A DNA stretch of 64,000 nucleotides from an uncultured Roseibium sp. (GCF_947496995.1 NZ_CANMFD010000005.1:372001-436000); one strand, 5' to 3'. Positions 8,714 through 17,623 are shown, counted from the first letter of the stretch. Notes: a model not told the origin generated them from the letters alone. A program made the numbers and translations.

Positions 8714-9861
8714 GGGCCGATGCGCAGGGCGAAGAGCGAAAAGCCCGCGGCCCATAACAGCGCGGCGATCCAGAGCCCGCTCATGCCGGCGAAGGAGACA
8801 TCCGGGAAACAGACCCGGATCAGCGCCGCCAGGAAAACCATCGATACGGCAGCCGTCAGAACCGGCCCGGCGACAAGCGCGTGGCCGGTGTGTCCGAGCG
8901 AGGCGCGCATCATCACCGCAAGGGTCATGCCGCCGATGGCGCCGATGCCGAGCAGATGGAGGCCGACGGCAGCGGGCAACAGCCCGAAGGACGTGGCCGC
9001 AGTCGCCGCAAGGCCGAGGGGCACGAAGCCGTAGGCGACATGCAGCATCAGCAGCAACGGCGAGGGGGCCGTGCGCATGCCCTGCCAGCGGCTCAGGCGC
9101 AGGGCGTGCAACGCGGCGGCGATGAGCAGCAATCCTCCCGCCACGCCGCCATCGGGATGAAACACCCATGTCAGCAGGGCAAGGGAGCCCGCAACCAGGC
9201 AGAGCGCATCGAAGCGGCTGGCGGGGGCGGGCAGATGTGCGGGGTCGCGTTTGACCAGCCAGTTGCGGGTGAAGCTGGGAATGATCCGGCCGCCGATCAG
9301 CGTAATCAGGAAGATGATAACCGCCAGGCCCAGCCGGCGGCCGGTATCGGCGCTGCCCTGGGTGAGCACCTCGACATGAAACAGCATGTTGGCTCCGAAC
9401 AGGATGAGCACCGGCACCACGACCATCAGGTTGCGCCAGTTGCGTCCGGCGACGATCTCCACCACGATCATCGCGACGATCGCGGCCAGAAACCCGGTGT
9501 CGAGCACCATCACCGCCACGGCTCCGAGCTTGAAAACACCGGCGCAGGCGAACCGTCCGGCGATCCACAGCGACACCAGCAGGAACAGCGGCCAGCCCCG
9601 TTTCGGCATCCGGCCCGTCCAGTTGGGGATCGCGGTGAACAGAAATCCCGCGATGACGGCGGACGCATAGCCGAACAGCATTTCATGGACATGCCAGTCG
9701 GTGGGCGTGAACGGGCCGGCAATCGTGACGCTTCCGTCCAGGATCAGCATCCAGACGACAATCGCCGCGATGGCGAATACCGACGCGGCGAGGAAAAAGG
9801 GGCGGAAGCCGTAGCTGAACAGCGCCGGTCCGGCGAAGGATTTGGGGTTAGAACCTGTCAT
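8680..9861 (-). CDS. nnrS: NnrS family heme/copper membrane protein
   Basis: The 393-residue protein has about twelve hydrophobic segments and the NnrS landmarks SYGFRPFFL, DWHVHEMLFGY and HLLGIGAIGGMTLAVMMRASLGHTG. NnrS is a heme- and copper-containing inner-membrane protein that relieves NO stress and occurs in NnrR regulons. I start it at 9861 (MTGSNPK) because GGAGG lies 7 nt before it; a longer frame to 9891 has no such site. It follows the pseudoazurin gene in the same direction, with a hairpin between them, and converges on nirV with a 34-bp tail overlap. Confidence 0.92.
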   Translation of the reverse strand: MTGSNPKSFAGPALFSYGFRPFFLAASVFAIAAIVVWMLILDGSVTIAGPFTPTDWHVHEMLFGYASAVIAGFLFTAIPNWTGRMPKRGWPLFLLVSLWIAGRFACAGVFKLGAVAVMVLDTGFLAAIVAMIVVEIVAGRNWRNLMVVVPVLILFGANMLFHVEVLTQGSADTGRRLGLAVIIFLITLIGGRIIPSFTRNWLVKRDPAHLPAPASRFDALCLVAGSLALLTWVFHPDGGVAGGLLLIAAALHALRLSRWQGMRTAPSPLLLMLHVAYGFVPLGLAATAATSFGLLPAAVGLHLLGIGAIGGMTLAVMMRASLGHTGHALVAGPVLTAAVSMVFLAALIRVCFPDVSFAGMSGLWIAALLWAAGFSLFALRIGPYLARTNRKPT

Positions 9862-9901
9862 GGCAGTGCCTCCGGTCTTTTCGGCTTGCATTCCAACAGA
9901 A

Positions 9902-9932
9902 AGGGGCGATGCCCGTTTGCGGCACCGCCCCT
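9902..9932 (-). terminator. Hairpin between the pseudoazurin gene and nnrS
   Basis: AGGGGCG arms (9902-9908 and 9926-9932) extend through a mismatch into an inner GC stem with a seven-base loop. On the minus strand the hairpin follows the pseudoazurin stop codon and is trailed by a T-rich run, so it probably terminates or attenuates that transcript before nnrS. Confidence 0.5.
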
Positions 9933-9956
9933 GTTTTCGATCAACATCTCCGGCGG

Positions 9957-10388
9957 TTACTTGACCTTGGCGAAGATATCTTCAAACCGCTTTTTCGACT
10001 TGCCCTTCTGCTTGACGGCCTTCGCGGCCTCGAGGTTCGTGGCTTCGCCGACCTGGATCAGCGCGACCATGCCCATGCCGTAATGGGGCGTGCATTTGAT
10101 GCCGTAGAGACCTTCGGCCTCGACAACGAGCGAGAAATCCTTGCTCATCTTGCTCTTGAAAGCGGGGACGCCCTCCGGAAGCATACCCTTGATGCCTTCG
10201 GCATTGTGTCCCTTGTCGACGGACACGAAGACGACCGTGTCGCCGGGCGCTGCCGCGATATAATCGGGTTCGAACACCATGGATCCGGCTTCGCCCTTGT
10301 TGAGCATCTTGACTTCATGGGTTTCCGCGAAGGCAGCCCCCGTTATCAGTGTGAGTGCGGCCACCAGCGTGAGTGTTTTGCGTAGCAT
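9957..10388 (-). CDS. Pseudoazurin (blue copper electron carrier)
   Basis: The 143-residue protein has a Sec signal (MLRKTLTLVAALTLITGAAF, cleavage near FAE). The cupredoxin domain has type 1 copper ligands in DKGHNAEG and in KCTPHYGMGM (Cys, His, Met). Pseudoazurin donates electrons to NirK in the periplasm, which agrees with nirK about 2 kb away. AAAGGGA precedes the ATG. A TTG-N8-CAA box is centred 78 bp upstream, so it probably shares NO/low-oxygen control with nirK and norC. Confidence 0.95.
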   Translation of the reverse strand: MLRKTLTLVAALTLITGAAFAETHEVKMLNKGEAGSMVFEPDYIAAAPGDTVVFVSVDKGHNAEGIKGMLPEGVPAFKSKMSKDFSLVVEAEGLYGIKCTPHYGMGMVALIQVGEATNLEAAKAVKQKGKSKKRFEDIFAKVK

Positions 10389-10458
10389 CGGAAATCCCTT
10401 TCTTCGTTTCCGGTGTATGTTCTGTGGCCCTGTTATGCTTAAGTCAGCGCGAAAAGAC

Positions 10459-10474
10459 TTTGTGCTGCAACAAA
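10459..10474. promoter_or_regulatory. NnrR/Dnr-type box between pseudoazurin and regulator genes
   Basis: TTTG-TGCTGCAA-CAAA fits TTG-N8-CAA with an extra paired base at each end. It is centred 78 bp before the pseudoazurin ATG but only about 22 bp before the GTG of the divergent regulator. Activation therefore most likely serves pseudoazurin, and binding could repress or autoregulate the regulator gene. Confidence 0.7.
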
Positions 10475-10488
10475 CTCCGGGACGACGC

Positions 10489-11184
10489 GTGAATAAAATC
10501 GACGAAAGTCTGCTGGCAGGCGTCCCGCCCTTCCGGCGTCTGGAGCGGAGACAGATCCGGGAGATACTCGATCTGGCCGTTTCGAAACGGTTCGACGAGG
10601 GCGTGGCGGTGTTTTCCGAGGGCATGCCCGCAGAGCGGTTCTATTTGCTGCTCGACGGCTATATCCGGGCGGTGAAGACAACGCCGGGCGGCGAGCACAT
10701 CATTGCCATGCATATCGCTCCCGGACAGCTGTTCGGCATAGCGGCGGCGCTCGGGCGCGATACCTATCCCGCAACGGCCATGACGGCCGCGGAAACGCTG
10801 GCCCTGTCGTGGCCGATGCGGCTCTGGGACGAGTTCACGTCGAAGTACGACGGGTTTGCGTCCGAGACCTACAAGGTCGTCGGTGACCGGATGCAGGATA
10901 TCCAGTCGCAGCTGTCCGAACTGGCGACGCAGGCCGTGGAACAACGGCTCGCCTCGGCGCTGCTCAGGATGGTCAACCAGTCCGGCAGGAAAGTCGACAA
11001 CGGCATCGAAATCGCCTTTCCGGTGACGCGGCAGAACATTTCGGAAATGACCGGCACGACATTGCACACGGTCAGCCGGGTGCTGAGCGCCTGGCAGAAA
11101 CAGGGCATCGTGGAGAGCACGCGGCGGCACATCGTGGTGACCGAGCCGCATCAGCTGGTCCTGTTAAGCGGGGTTGCCGGGTAA
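10489..11184 (+). CDS. nnrR: Crp/Fnr family regulator, NnrR-like
   Basis: The 231-residue protein has an N-terminal cyclic-nucleotide-binding-type beta barrel (VFSEGMPAERFYLLLDGYIR, HIAPGQLFGIAAALG). A C-terminal winged HTH follows, with VTRQNISEMTGTTLHTVSRVLS as helix-turn-helix, shown here across two pieces of that stretch. It lacks the N-terminal Cys cluster of FNR, as expected for NnrR/Dnr proteins, which sense nitric oxide. I prefer the GTG at 10489; an in-frame ATG at 10435 would put the operator box inside the gene. Its position inside the nirK-nor island supports the nnrR assignment. Confidence 0.82.
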   Translation: MNKIDESLLAGVPPFRRLERRQIREILDLAVSKRFDEGVAVFSEGMPAERFYLLLDGYIRAVKTTPGGEHIIAMHIAPGQLFGIAAALGRDTYPATAMTAAETLALSWPMRLWDEFTSKYDGFASETYKVVGDRMQDIQSQLSELATQAVEQRLASALLRMVNQSGRKVDNGIEIAFPVTRQNISEMTGTTLHTVSRVLSAWQKQGIVESTRRHIVVTEPHQLVLLSGVAG

Positions 11185-11194
11185 GACCCGTCAC

Positions 11195-11404
11195 TCACAG
11201 CCCCGCGGCGGCGCGAAGCTCGGCGCGAAACGCCTGTTCATCCAGCTCATATTCCCGGCAGGAATCGATGACTGTATGGAACGGTGCGATCGGGCATCCG
11301 TAGCAAAGCATCCTGTGCCGGATGAAGACGGCAGCAGTCTGCGGCCAGTCCTTGAACAACACAGTCAGCGGCAGATCCGGATCGTCGATCTTCGCTCGTT
11401 TCAT
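11195..11404 (-). CDS. DUF1858 (redox disulfide) small protein
   Basis: The 69-residue protein contains the DUF1858 core with a CxxC motif (MLCYGCPIAPFHT) and a short helical tail (YELDEQAFRAELRAA). The domain is associated with hybrid-cluster and nitrogen-oxide metabolism and is often encoded beside nor genes, but its activity is unproven. The start at 11404 (MKRAKIDD) has a GGGG-type site upstream; a longer frame to 11506 adds a basic stretch without homology. It ends 10 bp after the convergent nnrR stop and may share the 11521-11534 box with norC. Confidence 0.75.
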   Translation of the reverse strand: MKRAKIDDPDLPLTVLFKDWPQTAAVFIRHRMLCYGCPIAPFHTVIDSCREYELDEQAFRAELRAAAGL

Positions 11405-11520
11405 GACACGATACCCCGTGCATGCTGCAGTGCCCCAAAGCGTGCGGTTGATGACAGTCAGGAACCCCGACTCCCGACGGCGAGTGGTTCTCTTTTTTGC
11501 ACGCAAATTCTTCGCCTTCT

Positions 11521-11534
11521 TTGTTCTGCAACAA
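11521..11534 (+). promoter_or_regulatory. NnrR/Dnr-type box upstream of norC
   Basis: TTG-TTCTGCAA-CAA is nearly the same as the nirK box core, differing at one base. Its centre is 69 bp before the norC ATG, the same geometry as at nirK (72 bp). It could also serve the divergent DUF1858 gene. Confidence 0.8.
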
Positions 11535-11596
11535 CATCGGCTGTTTAGGATCGCGGTAATCCGATTGAATCCGCAACAACGATCGGGTTTGGCACG

Positions 11597-12049
11597 ATGT
11601 CAGAGATCCTTACTAAGTCGCGGGCCAGGAACGTTTTTTATGGGGGATCGCTGTTCTTCATAGTCGTTTTTGTGGCCATGACCATTCACAGCCACCGCTA
11701 TGTGGTGAAGACGTCGACCGCAGGCATGCCACTGAGCGAAGAGGTCAAGCTCGGCAAGGAAGTCTGGGAGCGACACAGCTGCATCAACTGTCACACGCTG
11801 CATGGTGAAGGCGCGTATTTCGCGCCCGAGCTGGGCAACGTGATGACCCGCTGGGGCGTTCTGGAAGATCCCGAGTCGGCCTATGAAATCCTCGACGGCT
11901 GGATGCAGGCACAGCCCTCCGGAGTGGAAGGCCGCCGCCAGATGCCGCATTTCGTCATCAACGAGGAAGAGATGCGCGGACTGTCGGAATTCCTGCGCTG
12001 GGCCGACCAGACCGACACCCAGAACTGGCCGCCGAACGACGCGGGCTGA
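11597..12049 (+). CDS. norC: Nitric oxide reductase subunit C (NorC)
   Basis: The 150-residue membrane-anchored cytochrome c has one N-terminal transmembrane helix (about residues 13-33), a single c-type heme site (CINCH) and an axial Met in RRQMPHF. It passes electrons from periplasmic donors to NorB. It opens the norCBQD operon; norB starts 12 bp after its stop. No norE or norF homologue of the usual kind lies upstream, where the DUF1858 gene sits instead. Confidence 0.96.
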   Translation: MSEILTKSRARNVFYGGSLFFIVVFVAMTIHSHRYVVKTSTAGMPLSEEVKLGKEVWERHSCINCHTLHGEGAYFAPELGNVMTRWGVLEDPESAYEILDGWMQAQPSGVEGRRQMPHFVINEEEMRGLSEFLRWADQTDTQNWPPNDAG

Positions 12050-12061
12050 GGGAGAGAACTC

Positions 12062-13417
12062 ATGAAATATCAATCGCAAAAAGTGGCGTATGCCTACTTT
12101 CTGGCGGCCATGGGGCTGTTCGGAATCCAGGTCATCGGCGGTCTGTTGGCCGGCTGGATCTACATTTCCCCCAACACGTTGTCCGAGCTTCTGCCGTTCA
12201 ACATCATCCGCATGATCCATACCAACGCGTTGATCGTCTGGCTTCTGCTGGGGTTCTTCGGGGCGGCTTATTATCTCGTGCCGGAGGAAAGCGAACGGGA
12301 GCTCTATTCGGTCAAGCTGGCCTATCTGCAGCTGATCATCCTTGTCGTCGGCACGCTGGGCGCCGTGGCGAGTTATCTCGTCGGCATTCACGGCGGGCGC
12401 GAATTCCTGGAGCAGCCGCTGTGGGTCAAGTTCGGCATCCTGGTGGCGGCGGTGATCTTCCTGGTCAACATCTCGCTGACCGTGCTCGCCGGACGCAAGA
12501 CCGCGATCACCAACGTGTTGCTGACCGGTCTGTGGATGCTGTCGCTGCTGTGGATCTTCGCCTTCATCAATCCGTCGAACCTCAGTCTCGACAAGATGTA
12601 CTGGTGGTTCATCGTTCACCTTTGGGTGGAAGGCACCTGGGAACTGGTGATGGCCTCGATCCTCGCCTTCCTGATGTTGAAGCTCACCGGCGTCGACCGC
12701 GAAGTGATCGAGAAATGGCTCTATGTCATCGTCGCGACGGCGCTGTTCTCGGGCATCCTGGGGACTGGTCACCACTTTTACTGGATCGGCCTGCCCGGTT
12801 ACTGGCAGTGGGTGGGCTCGATCTTCTCGACCTTCGAGGTGGTGCCGTTCTTCGCCATGATGAGCTTCGCCTTCCTGATGGTCTGGAAAGGCCGGCGCAA
12901 TCATCCCAACAAGGCCGCACTGTTGTGGTCGCTGGGATCTGCCACCGTCGCCTTCTTCGGGGCGGGTGTCTGGGGCTTCCTGCACACGCTGCACGGTGTG
13001 AATTATTACACCCACGGCACGCAGGTGACGGCGGCGCACGGGCATCTGTCCTTCTATGGCGCCTATGTCGCCCTGAACCTGGCGATGTTCACCTACGCAA
13101 TGCCGATGCTGCGGGGCCGCGAGCCCTACAACCAGGTGCTCAACATGGCCAGCTTCTGGCTGATGACCGGCGGCATGGCCTTCATGACCTTCGTGCTGAC
13201 CTTCGCCGGGACCATCCAGACCCACATGCAGCGGGTTGTCGGTGACTACTACATGGACGTGCAGGACCAGCTCGAAATCTTCTACATCATGCGCTTCGGT
13301 GCCGGTGTGGCGGTTGTGCTCGGAGCCCTGCTGTTCATCTACAGCCAGCTGGTTATCCGGCGCGAGATTGTCGAGCCTGGCAAGGTCGATGCTCTTCCTG
13401 AGGGAGAGCGGGCATGA
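12062..13417 (+). CDS. norB: Nitric oxide reductase subunit B (NorB)
   Basis: The 451-residue catalytic subunit reduces two NO to N2O at a heme b3/non-heme iron centre. Twelve transmembrane helices are expected. Visible ligand and catalytic motifs are IRMIHTNALIVW (heme b), HLWVEGTWE (iron His and conserved Glu), GTGHHFYWIG (iron His pair) and HGHLSFYGAYVA (heme b3 His region). Length is normal for cytochrome c-dependent NorB. The stop overlaps the norQ start by 4 bp (ATGA), showing tight coupling. Confidence 0.97.
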   Translation: MKYQSQKVAYAYFLAAMGLFGIQVIGGLLAGWIYISPNTLSELLPFNIIRMIHTNALIVWLLLGFFGAAYYLVPEESERELYSVKLAYLQLIILVVGTLGAVASYLVGIHGGREFLEQPLWVKFGILVAAVIFLVNISLTVLAGRKTAITNVLLTGLWMLSLLWIFAFINPSNLSLDKMYWWFIVHLWVEGTWELVMASILAFLMLKLTGVDREVIEKWLYVIVATALFSGILGTGHHFYWIGLPGYWQWVGSIFSTFEVVPFFAMMSFAFLMVWKGRRNHPNKAALLWSLGSATVAFFGAGVWGFLHTLHGVNYYTHGTQVTAAHGHLSFYGAYVALNLAMFTYAMPMLRGREPYNQVLNMASFWLMTGGMAFMTFVLTFAGTIQTHMQRVVGDYYMDVQDQLEIFYIMRFGAGVAVVLGALLFIYSQLVIRREIVEPGKVDALPEGERA

Positions 13418-14223
13418 ATGCGCACATGACGGAAATCGCAGGACAGCAGGATGTCCCGTTTTATCGCCCTGTCGGCAATGAATGCACGGTCTTCGAGACG
13501 GCCCACGCCAATGGTCTGCCCCTTCTTCTGAAGGGGCCGACCGGCTGTGGCAAGACGCGGTTCGTGGAGCATATGGCGGCCAGGCTCGGCCGCCCGCTCT
13601 ATACGGTCGCCTGCCACGACGATCTTTCGGCGGCCGACCTGATCGGCCGCTACCTGCTGCGCGGCGGCGAGACGGATTGGGTCGACGGGCCCCTGACCCG
13701 GGCGGTCCGGGAAGGGGCGATCTGCTATCTCGACGAGGTTGTCGAGGCGCGCAAGGATGTCACCGTGGTGCTGCATCCGCTGACCGACAACCGCCGCAGG
13801 CTGCTGATCGACCGCACCGGCGAGGAGCTGACGGCACCGCCGGGCTTCATGTTGGTGGCGAGCTACAACCCCGGCTACCAGAATATTCTCAAGCGTCTGA
13901 AACCTTCCACCCGGCAACGGTTCCTGTCGATCGGCTTCGGCTTCCCGGATGCGGCCACGGAAATCGCCGTCGTCACGCGGGAGAGTGGCCTGGAGGAAAG
14001 CCGTGTTGCACCGCTGGTGCGGCTTGCCGGCCATGTGCGGGGTCTGTCAGGCATGGATCTCGAGGAGGGGATCTCGACCCGCCTGCTGATTTACGCGGCA
14101 ACGCTGATCGCCGGCGGCATGCCGCTCGAGCGGGCGCTGGAAGCGGCTGTGATCGAGCCGCTGACGGACGAAGCGGATGTGCAGCAGGCCCTGCGCGACC
14201 TGATCGCCGTGATCTACGGGTAG
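13414..14223 (+). CDS. norQ: NorQ, MoxR-type AAA+ ATPase
   Basis: The 269-residue MoxR-group AAA+ protein is needed, with NorD, for activation of NO reductase (insertion of the non-heme iron in NorB). The Walker A site is GPTGCGKT, Walker B is ICYLDEV, and the sensor/arginine region includes MLVASYNPGYQ and LKPSTRQRF. It overlaps norB by 4 bp and is followed 14 bp later by norD. Confidence 0.95.
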   Translation: MNAHMTEIAGQQDVPFYRPVGNECTVFETAHANGLPLLLKGPTGCGKTRFVEHMAARLGRPLYTVACHDDLSAADLIGRYLLRGGETDWVDGPLTRAVREGAICYLDEVVEARKDVTVVLHPLTDNRRRLLIDRTGEELTAPPGFMLVASYNPGYQNILKRLKPSTRQRFLSIGFGFPDAATEIAVVTRESGLEESRVAPLVRLAGHVRGLSGMDLEEGISTRLLIYAATLIAGGMPLERALEAAVIEPLTDEADVQQALRDLIAVIYG

Positions 14224-14237
14224 AAGGGGAGGCTGTC

Positions 14238-16160
14238 ATGATCAGACCGCTGGACCTGATGGAGCCGGAAGAAACCGTCGGCAACCTCTGGCACGACTGG
14301 GCAAGCCGGATGGCTTCCACCGAGGGGTACCGCGACTGTGCGGTTCCTCTGGAGGCGGTCCGCGTCAGTCTGGCGGTGCTGTTTCGAGCGCTTGGGGGAG
14401 CAGGCGGTGTTGAAATCGGCGCAGCGCCGGCCACGGCCTCGCGCCATCGGCGCGGCACGTTGCGCACCATCGGCGATACGCGGCAACTGGAGCATCTGGC
14501 CAGCTTCGATGGCGAACGACTGAGGCTGCCGCCGGTGATGGATGTGTTTCCCGCGGCCGATCTCAACCGTGCCGCCTATCTGTGGCTCGCCGCGATGGCG
14601 GCCTGCGGCGAGACCCTGCCGGCAACCGATCCTTCAAGCGATCCGCTTGTGGAGGATCTGCAGCATCTGGTGGCAATGCAGGCGGTGACGGCGCGAGTGC
14701 TTGAAGCCTGTCCGGGGCTGGTGAGCCTTCATGAAGCGTTGCGCGCCCATCTTCTGGAAACGCGCATATCTCACGCCACCGGCAGCACCGAGGCCCTGGT
14801 CGAGGACCTGACCCGCTGGCATCTGGGTGACCCGACGCTGCCCGGCGCGCCCGCCGGTGACCTTATGCGCCGGTTCCAGGCCGGTACACTGCAAGCGCCG
14901 CGTGGCTATGCACCGCCCGCACCGGTGCCGATCTGGTTGCGGCTGGAGCGTTCGGAGCCCGGCAAGGCGGCCGCCGATCCGGAGGCCGGAACGGCCCCGC
15001 CGGGGCTGGCGACGACGACGCGGAAAGTTGGCATCCGCGAGGACCGCGAGGAAGCCAATCGCAAGGACAGCTTCATCATCCACCGTTTCGAGGCGATCCT
15101 GAGCTGGGTGGAGAGCATGAACCTCAACCGCTCGGTGGACGATGACGATCAGGACAATGCCCAAAAAGCCGCCGAGGATCAGGACCACATCACCCTGTCG
15201 CAGAACAACAGGCGCGCCGCGACCCGTTTGCGGCTGCATCTGGACCTTGCGCCGCAGGACGCCGATCACGAGCGTCTGTCGGATCACAGCACCTACTCGG
15301 AATGGAACCACCGGGCCCGCGCCTACCTGCCCGACCACTGCCGGGTGCTGGAAGCCGAAGCCAGTGCGGACGCGGAGCAGGGTATCGTTGCCGATCCGCG
15401 TCTGGTCGCACGTGTCCGCCGGCAGTTCGAGACCCTGCATCCGCGCCGCATCCTGCGCCCACGTCAGATCGAGGGCGCGGAACTGGATCTCGATGCGTTG
15501 ATTGCCGCCCAGGTTTCCCTGCGTGCCACGGGCAGCGGAAGCGACAGGATTTATCAGAGCCTGCGGGTCACTGAACGCGATCTCAGCGTTGCTGTGCTTA
15601 TGGATTGTTCGCGGTCCACGGAGGCGGTCATCGGCGAGCGCTCGGTGATCGACACGGCGCGCGAGGCGCTTGTGGCGCTGGCTGGAGGCATCGACGCGGC
15701 GGGGGATCGTTTCGGCATCTGGGGTTTCTCGTCGCTGCGCCGCGATCGGGTGTTCCTGACGCGTTGCAAGCAATTCGACGCGCCCATGTCGACAACAGTC
15801 ACGGCCCGCATCGGCAATCTGCGCCCCGGCCATTACACCCGGCTGGGCGCGGCGGTTCGTCATGTCTCGGCACAACTGGCGAAGGAAACCGCGACCCGCA
15901 AGCTGTTGCTGGTGCTGACCGACGGCAAGCCCAACGATCTCGATCATTATGAAGGCGTCTACGGGATCGAGGACAGCCGCATGGCGGTGCGCGAAGCGCG
16001 CATGCAGGGCCAGGCGGTGCATGCCATCATCATCGACGCCGACGGTCAGGACTGGTTCGCGCGGATCTTCAACCGGGCCGGTTTCACCCTATTGCCCGAT
16101 CCCGCCCGCCTGACCCGCGCGCTTCCCGACATCTATCGTTCGCTGATACAGGAGACCTGA
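14238..16160 (+). CDS. norD: NorD, von Willebrand factor A domain protein
   Basis: The 640-residue protein has a long N-terminal helical region and a C-terminal VWA domain (about residues 440-640). The VWA domain carries an intact MIDAS motif, DCSRS, plus the later Thr loop in GHYTRLG and the Asp in VLTDGKPND. NorD partners with NorQ in maturation of NorB. The start at 14238 has GGGGAGG upstream and fits the gap after norQ; the reading frame is open further upstream but that part overlaps norQ and is not used. Confidence 0.94.
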   Translation: MIRPLDLMEPEETVGNLWHDWASRMASTEGYRDCAVPLEAVRVSLAVLFRALGGAGGVEIGAAPATASRHRRGTLRTIGDTRQLEHLASFDGERLRLPPVMDVFPAADLNRAAYLWLAAMAACGETLPATDPSSDPLVEDLQHLVAMQAVTARVLEACPGLVSLHEALRAHLLETRISHATGSTEALVEDLTRWHLGDPTLPGAPAGDLMRRFQAGTLQAPRGYAPPAPVPIWLRLERSEPGKAAADPEAGTAPPGLATTTRKVGIREDREEANRKDSFIIHRFEAILSWVESMNLNRSVDDDDQDNAQKAAEDQDHITLSQNNRRAATRLRLHLDLAPQDADHERLSDHSTYSEWNHRARAYLPDHCRVLEAEASADAEQGIVADPRLVARVRRQFETLHPRRILRPRQIEGAELDLDALIAAQVSLRATGSGSDRIYQSLRVTERDLSVAVLMDCSRSTEAVIGERSVIDTAREALVALAGGIDAAGDRFGIWGFSSLRRDRVFLTRCKQFDAPMSTTVTARIGNLRPGHYTRLGAAVRHVSAQLAKETATRKLLLVLTDGKPNDLDHYEGVYGIEDSRMAVREARMQGQAVHAIIIDADGQDWFARIFNRAGFTLLPDPARLTRALPDIYRSLIQET

Positions 16161-16161
16161 T

Positions 16162-16350
16162 ATGCGCACTTTTTCCGTTTTTGCCGCCCTCTGGACATTG
16201 CTGGCGGTTCCGGTCCAGGCCCTTGCCGCCGGCGTTCAGAGGCCGATTCCCAATCCGCAATCGGCGACCGCCGAATTCTGGTTCTTTTCCGCCTCGGTCG
16301 GACTTCTGCTGGCGCTCGCCGCAGTGCATTGGCTGGTCGCCCGGCGATGA
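16162..16350 (+). CDS. Small membrane protein of the nor operon
   Basis: The 62-residue protein has a cleavable-looking signal (residues 1-23, ending LAAG), a short Pro/Gln-rich loop and a C-terminal transmembrane helix (about 37-57) ending in the basic tail ARR. It starts 1 bp after the norD stop and overlaps the next gene by 4 bp (ATGA), so it is part of the nor operon. I do not recognise the family with certainty; by size it could stand in for the small NorF-type accessory protein, but that is inference only. Confidence 0.65.
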   Translation: MRTFSVFAALWTLLAVPVQALAAGVQRPIPNPQSATAEFWFFSASVGLLLALAAVHWLVARR

Positions 16351-16592
16351 GCCGGCATCCCGGCGGAAAGCCGCGTCCAGGCTGGAGACTGCTTGTCGCG
16401 CTCTACCCTTTCGGTGCGGGCGCCGCAGCCGTCAACCTGTTCTTCGCCTCACTGATTTTCAGCTGGATCGGCTGGCGGGTGATGACGCCCCATGAAGCCG
16501 TCGCCGGCGGGCTGGTGCTTGGGCTGCCGGCAACCTGGGCCTTCGCGCGGCACATTAGGGGCCTGATGGACAAGGCCGAACCGCGCGAGTGA
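16347..16592 (+). CDS. Small two-helix membrane protein of the nor operon
   Basis: The 81-residue protein has a basic N-terminus (MSRHPGGKPRPGWR) and two hydrophobic segments (about residues 15-40 and 45-70). The ATG overlaps the stop of the preceding small gene, which sets the start. It is the last gene of the norCBQD transcript. No family was recognised. The conserved operon position suggests a role in NO reductase assembly or NO tolerance, which is inference. Confidence 0.65.
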   Translation: MSRHPGGKPRPGWRLLVALYPFGAGAAAVNLFFASLIFSWIGWRVMTPHEAVAGGLVLGLPATWAFARHIRGLMDKAEPRE

Positions 16593-16632
16593 GCGAGCAG
16601 GCTGAGTTTTCTGAATTCGTCCGCGAGAAATG

Positions 16633-17529
16633 TCACATCTCGGCAGCGTCAAATATGCGGCCGATCCAATCCAGAAATACCCTGACACGGGGAGAGAGCT
16701 GCCGGTTCTGCGGATAAAATGCCGCCAGGGGCAACGGTGGGGGTAGAGCCCTGGGCAATACTTCCACCAACCGGCCGCTGGCAAGATCTTCCAGAAAGCG
16801 ATACCGGGGCGCTTGAACCAGACCGAAGCCCTGCCGGGCCAGATGGTGAACGGTGTCGGCATCGTTGGCGGTCACCGTTGCGGGCAGGGCAACTTCTTCG
16901 TAGCCGTCACCACGCCGGAATTCCAGCGGAAGGGCCGCGCCGGTGCGCGAAGACAAGAAGCCGACCATGCGATGACCGTCGAGATCCTCCAGCGATGAAG
17001 GGGTTCCATACCGCTCGAGGTAATCCGGGCTGGCGCAGGTGATTTCAGGGATGCTCGTCAGTTTGCGCATGATCATGCCGCTGTCGTCGGGATCTCCAGC
17101 CCGGATGACACAATCGATGCCTTCCCGGACCAGATCCACCAGCCGCTCGGTCTGGCCAAGCTGCAGGGTGATCCTCGGATATTTTTCGAAAAACCCGGAC
17201 AGATGCGGCAGCAGAAAAACGCGCGTCAGCGTGCCGGGTGCATCCACCCGCAACACGCCGGAGGGTTCGTGTCCCCTGAGAGCACCCTCGGCCTCCTCCA
17301 GATCGGCGAGGATCGCCACACAGCGCCGGTAATAGGCATTGCCATCGGGTGTGGGGGCGACGTGCCGGGTCGTTCTTTCCAGCAGCCTGCTGCCGAGATT
17401 TTTTTCCAGACGCTGGACAGCTTCGGTCGCTGTCGATCTGGGGATATTCAGATCGGCTGCGGCCTTGGAGAAGCTGCCGCGTTCCACCACCCGCACGAAC
17501 AGGCGCATTGTTTCGAGGCGATCGATCAT
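16633..17529 (-). CDS. LysR family transcriptional regulator
   Basis: The 298-residue protein has the N-terminal winged HTH (MRLFVRVVERGSFSKAAADL, STATEAVQRLEKNLGSRLLER) and a LysR substrate-binding domain. It is divergent from the SDR gene at 17624 with a 94-bp gap, the normal place for an LTTR site, so it probably controls the SDR-tautomerase pair. The inducer is unknown. The ATG at 17529 fits the standard LysR N-terminus (MIDRLETMRLF). Confidence 0.9.
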   Translation of the reverse strand: MIDRLETMRLFVRVVERGSFSKAAADLNIPRSTATEAVQRLEKNLGSRLLERTTRHVAPTPDGNAYYRRCVAILADLEEAEGALRGHEPSGVLRVDAPGTLTRVFLLPHLSGFFEKYPRITLQLGQTERLVDLVREGIDCVIRAGDPDDSGMIMRKLTSIPEITCASPDYLERYGTPSSLEDLDGHRMVGFLSSRTGAALPLEFRRGDGYEEVALPATVTANDADTVHHLARQGFGLVQAPRYRFLEDLASGRLVEVLPRALPPPLPLAAFYPQNRQLSPRVRVFLDWIGRIFDAAEM

Positions 17530-17623
17530 TTGTTCGTAATAGCCGAATTAAGTTTCCAGAAACAGACTGATTATTCGAAGAGTGTTCGTCACTAGGTTCT
17601 CTTTCAGCAAGAAGGAGACCGGA

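Noticed and set aside
7598..9568. Long minus-strand open frame across nirK and nirV
   Set aside because: It is an antisense shadow of GC-rich genes; the translation is Arg/His-rich with no family motif.
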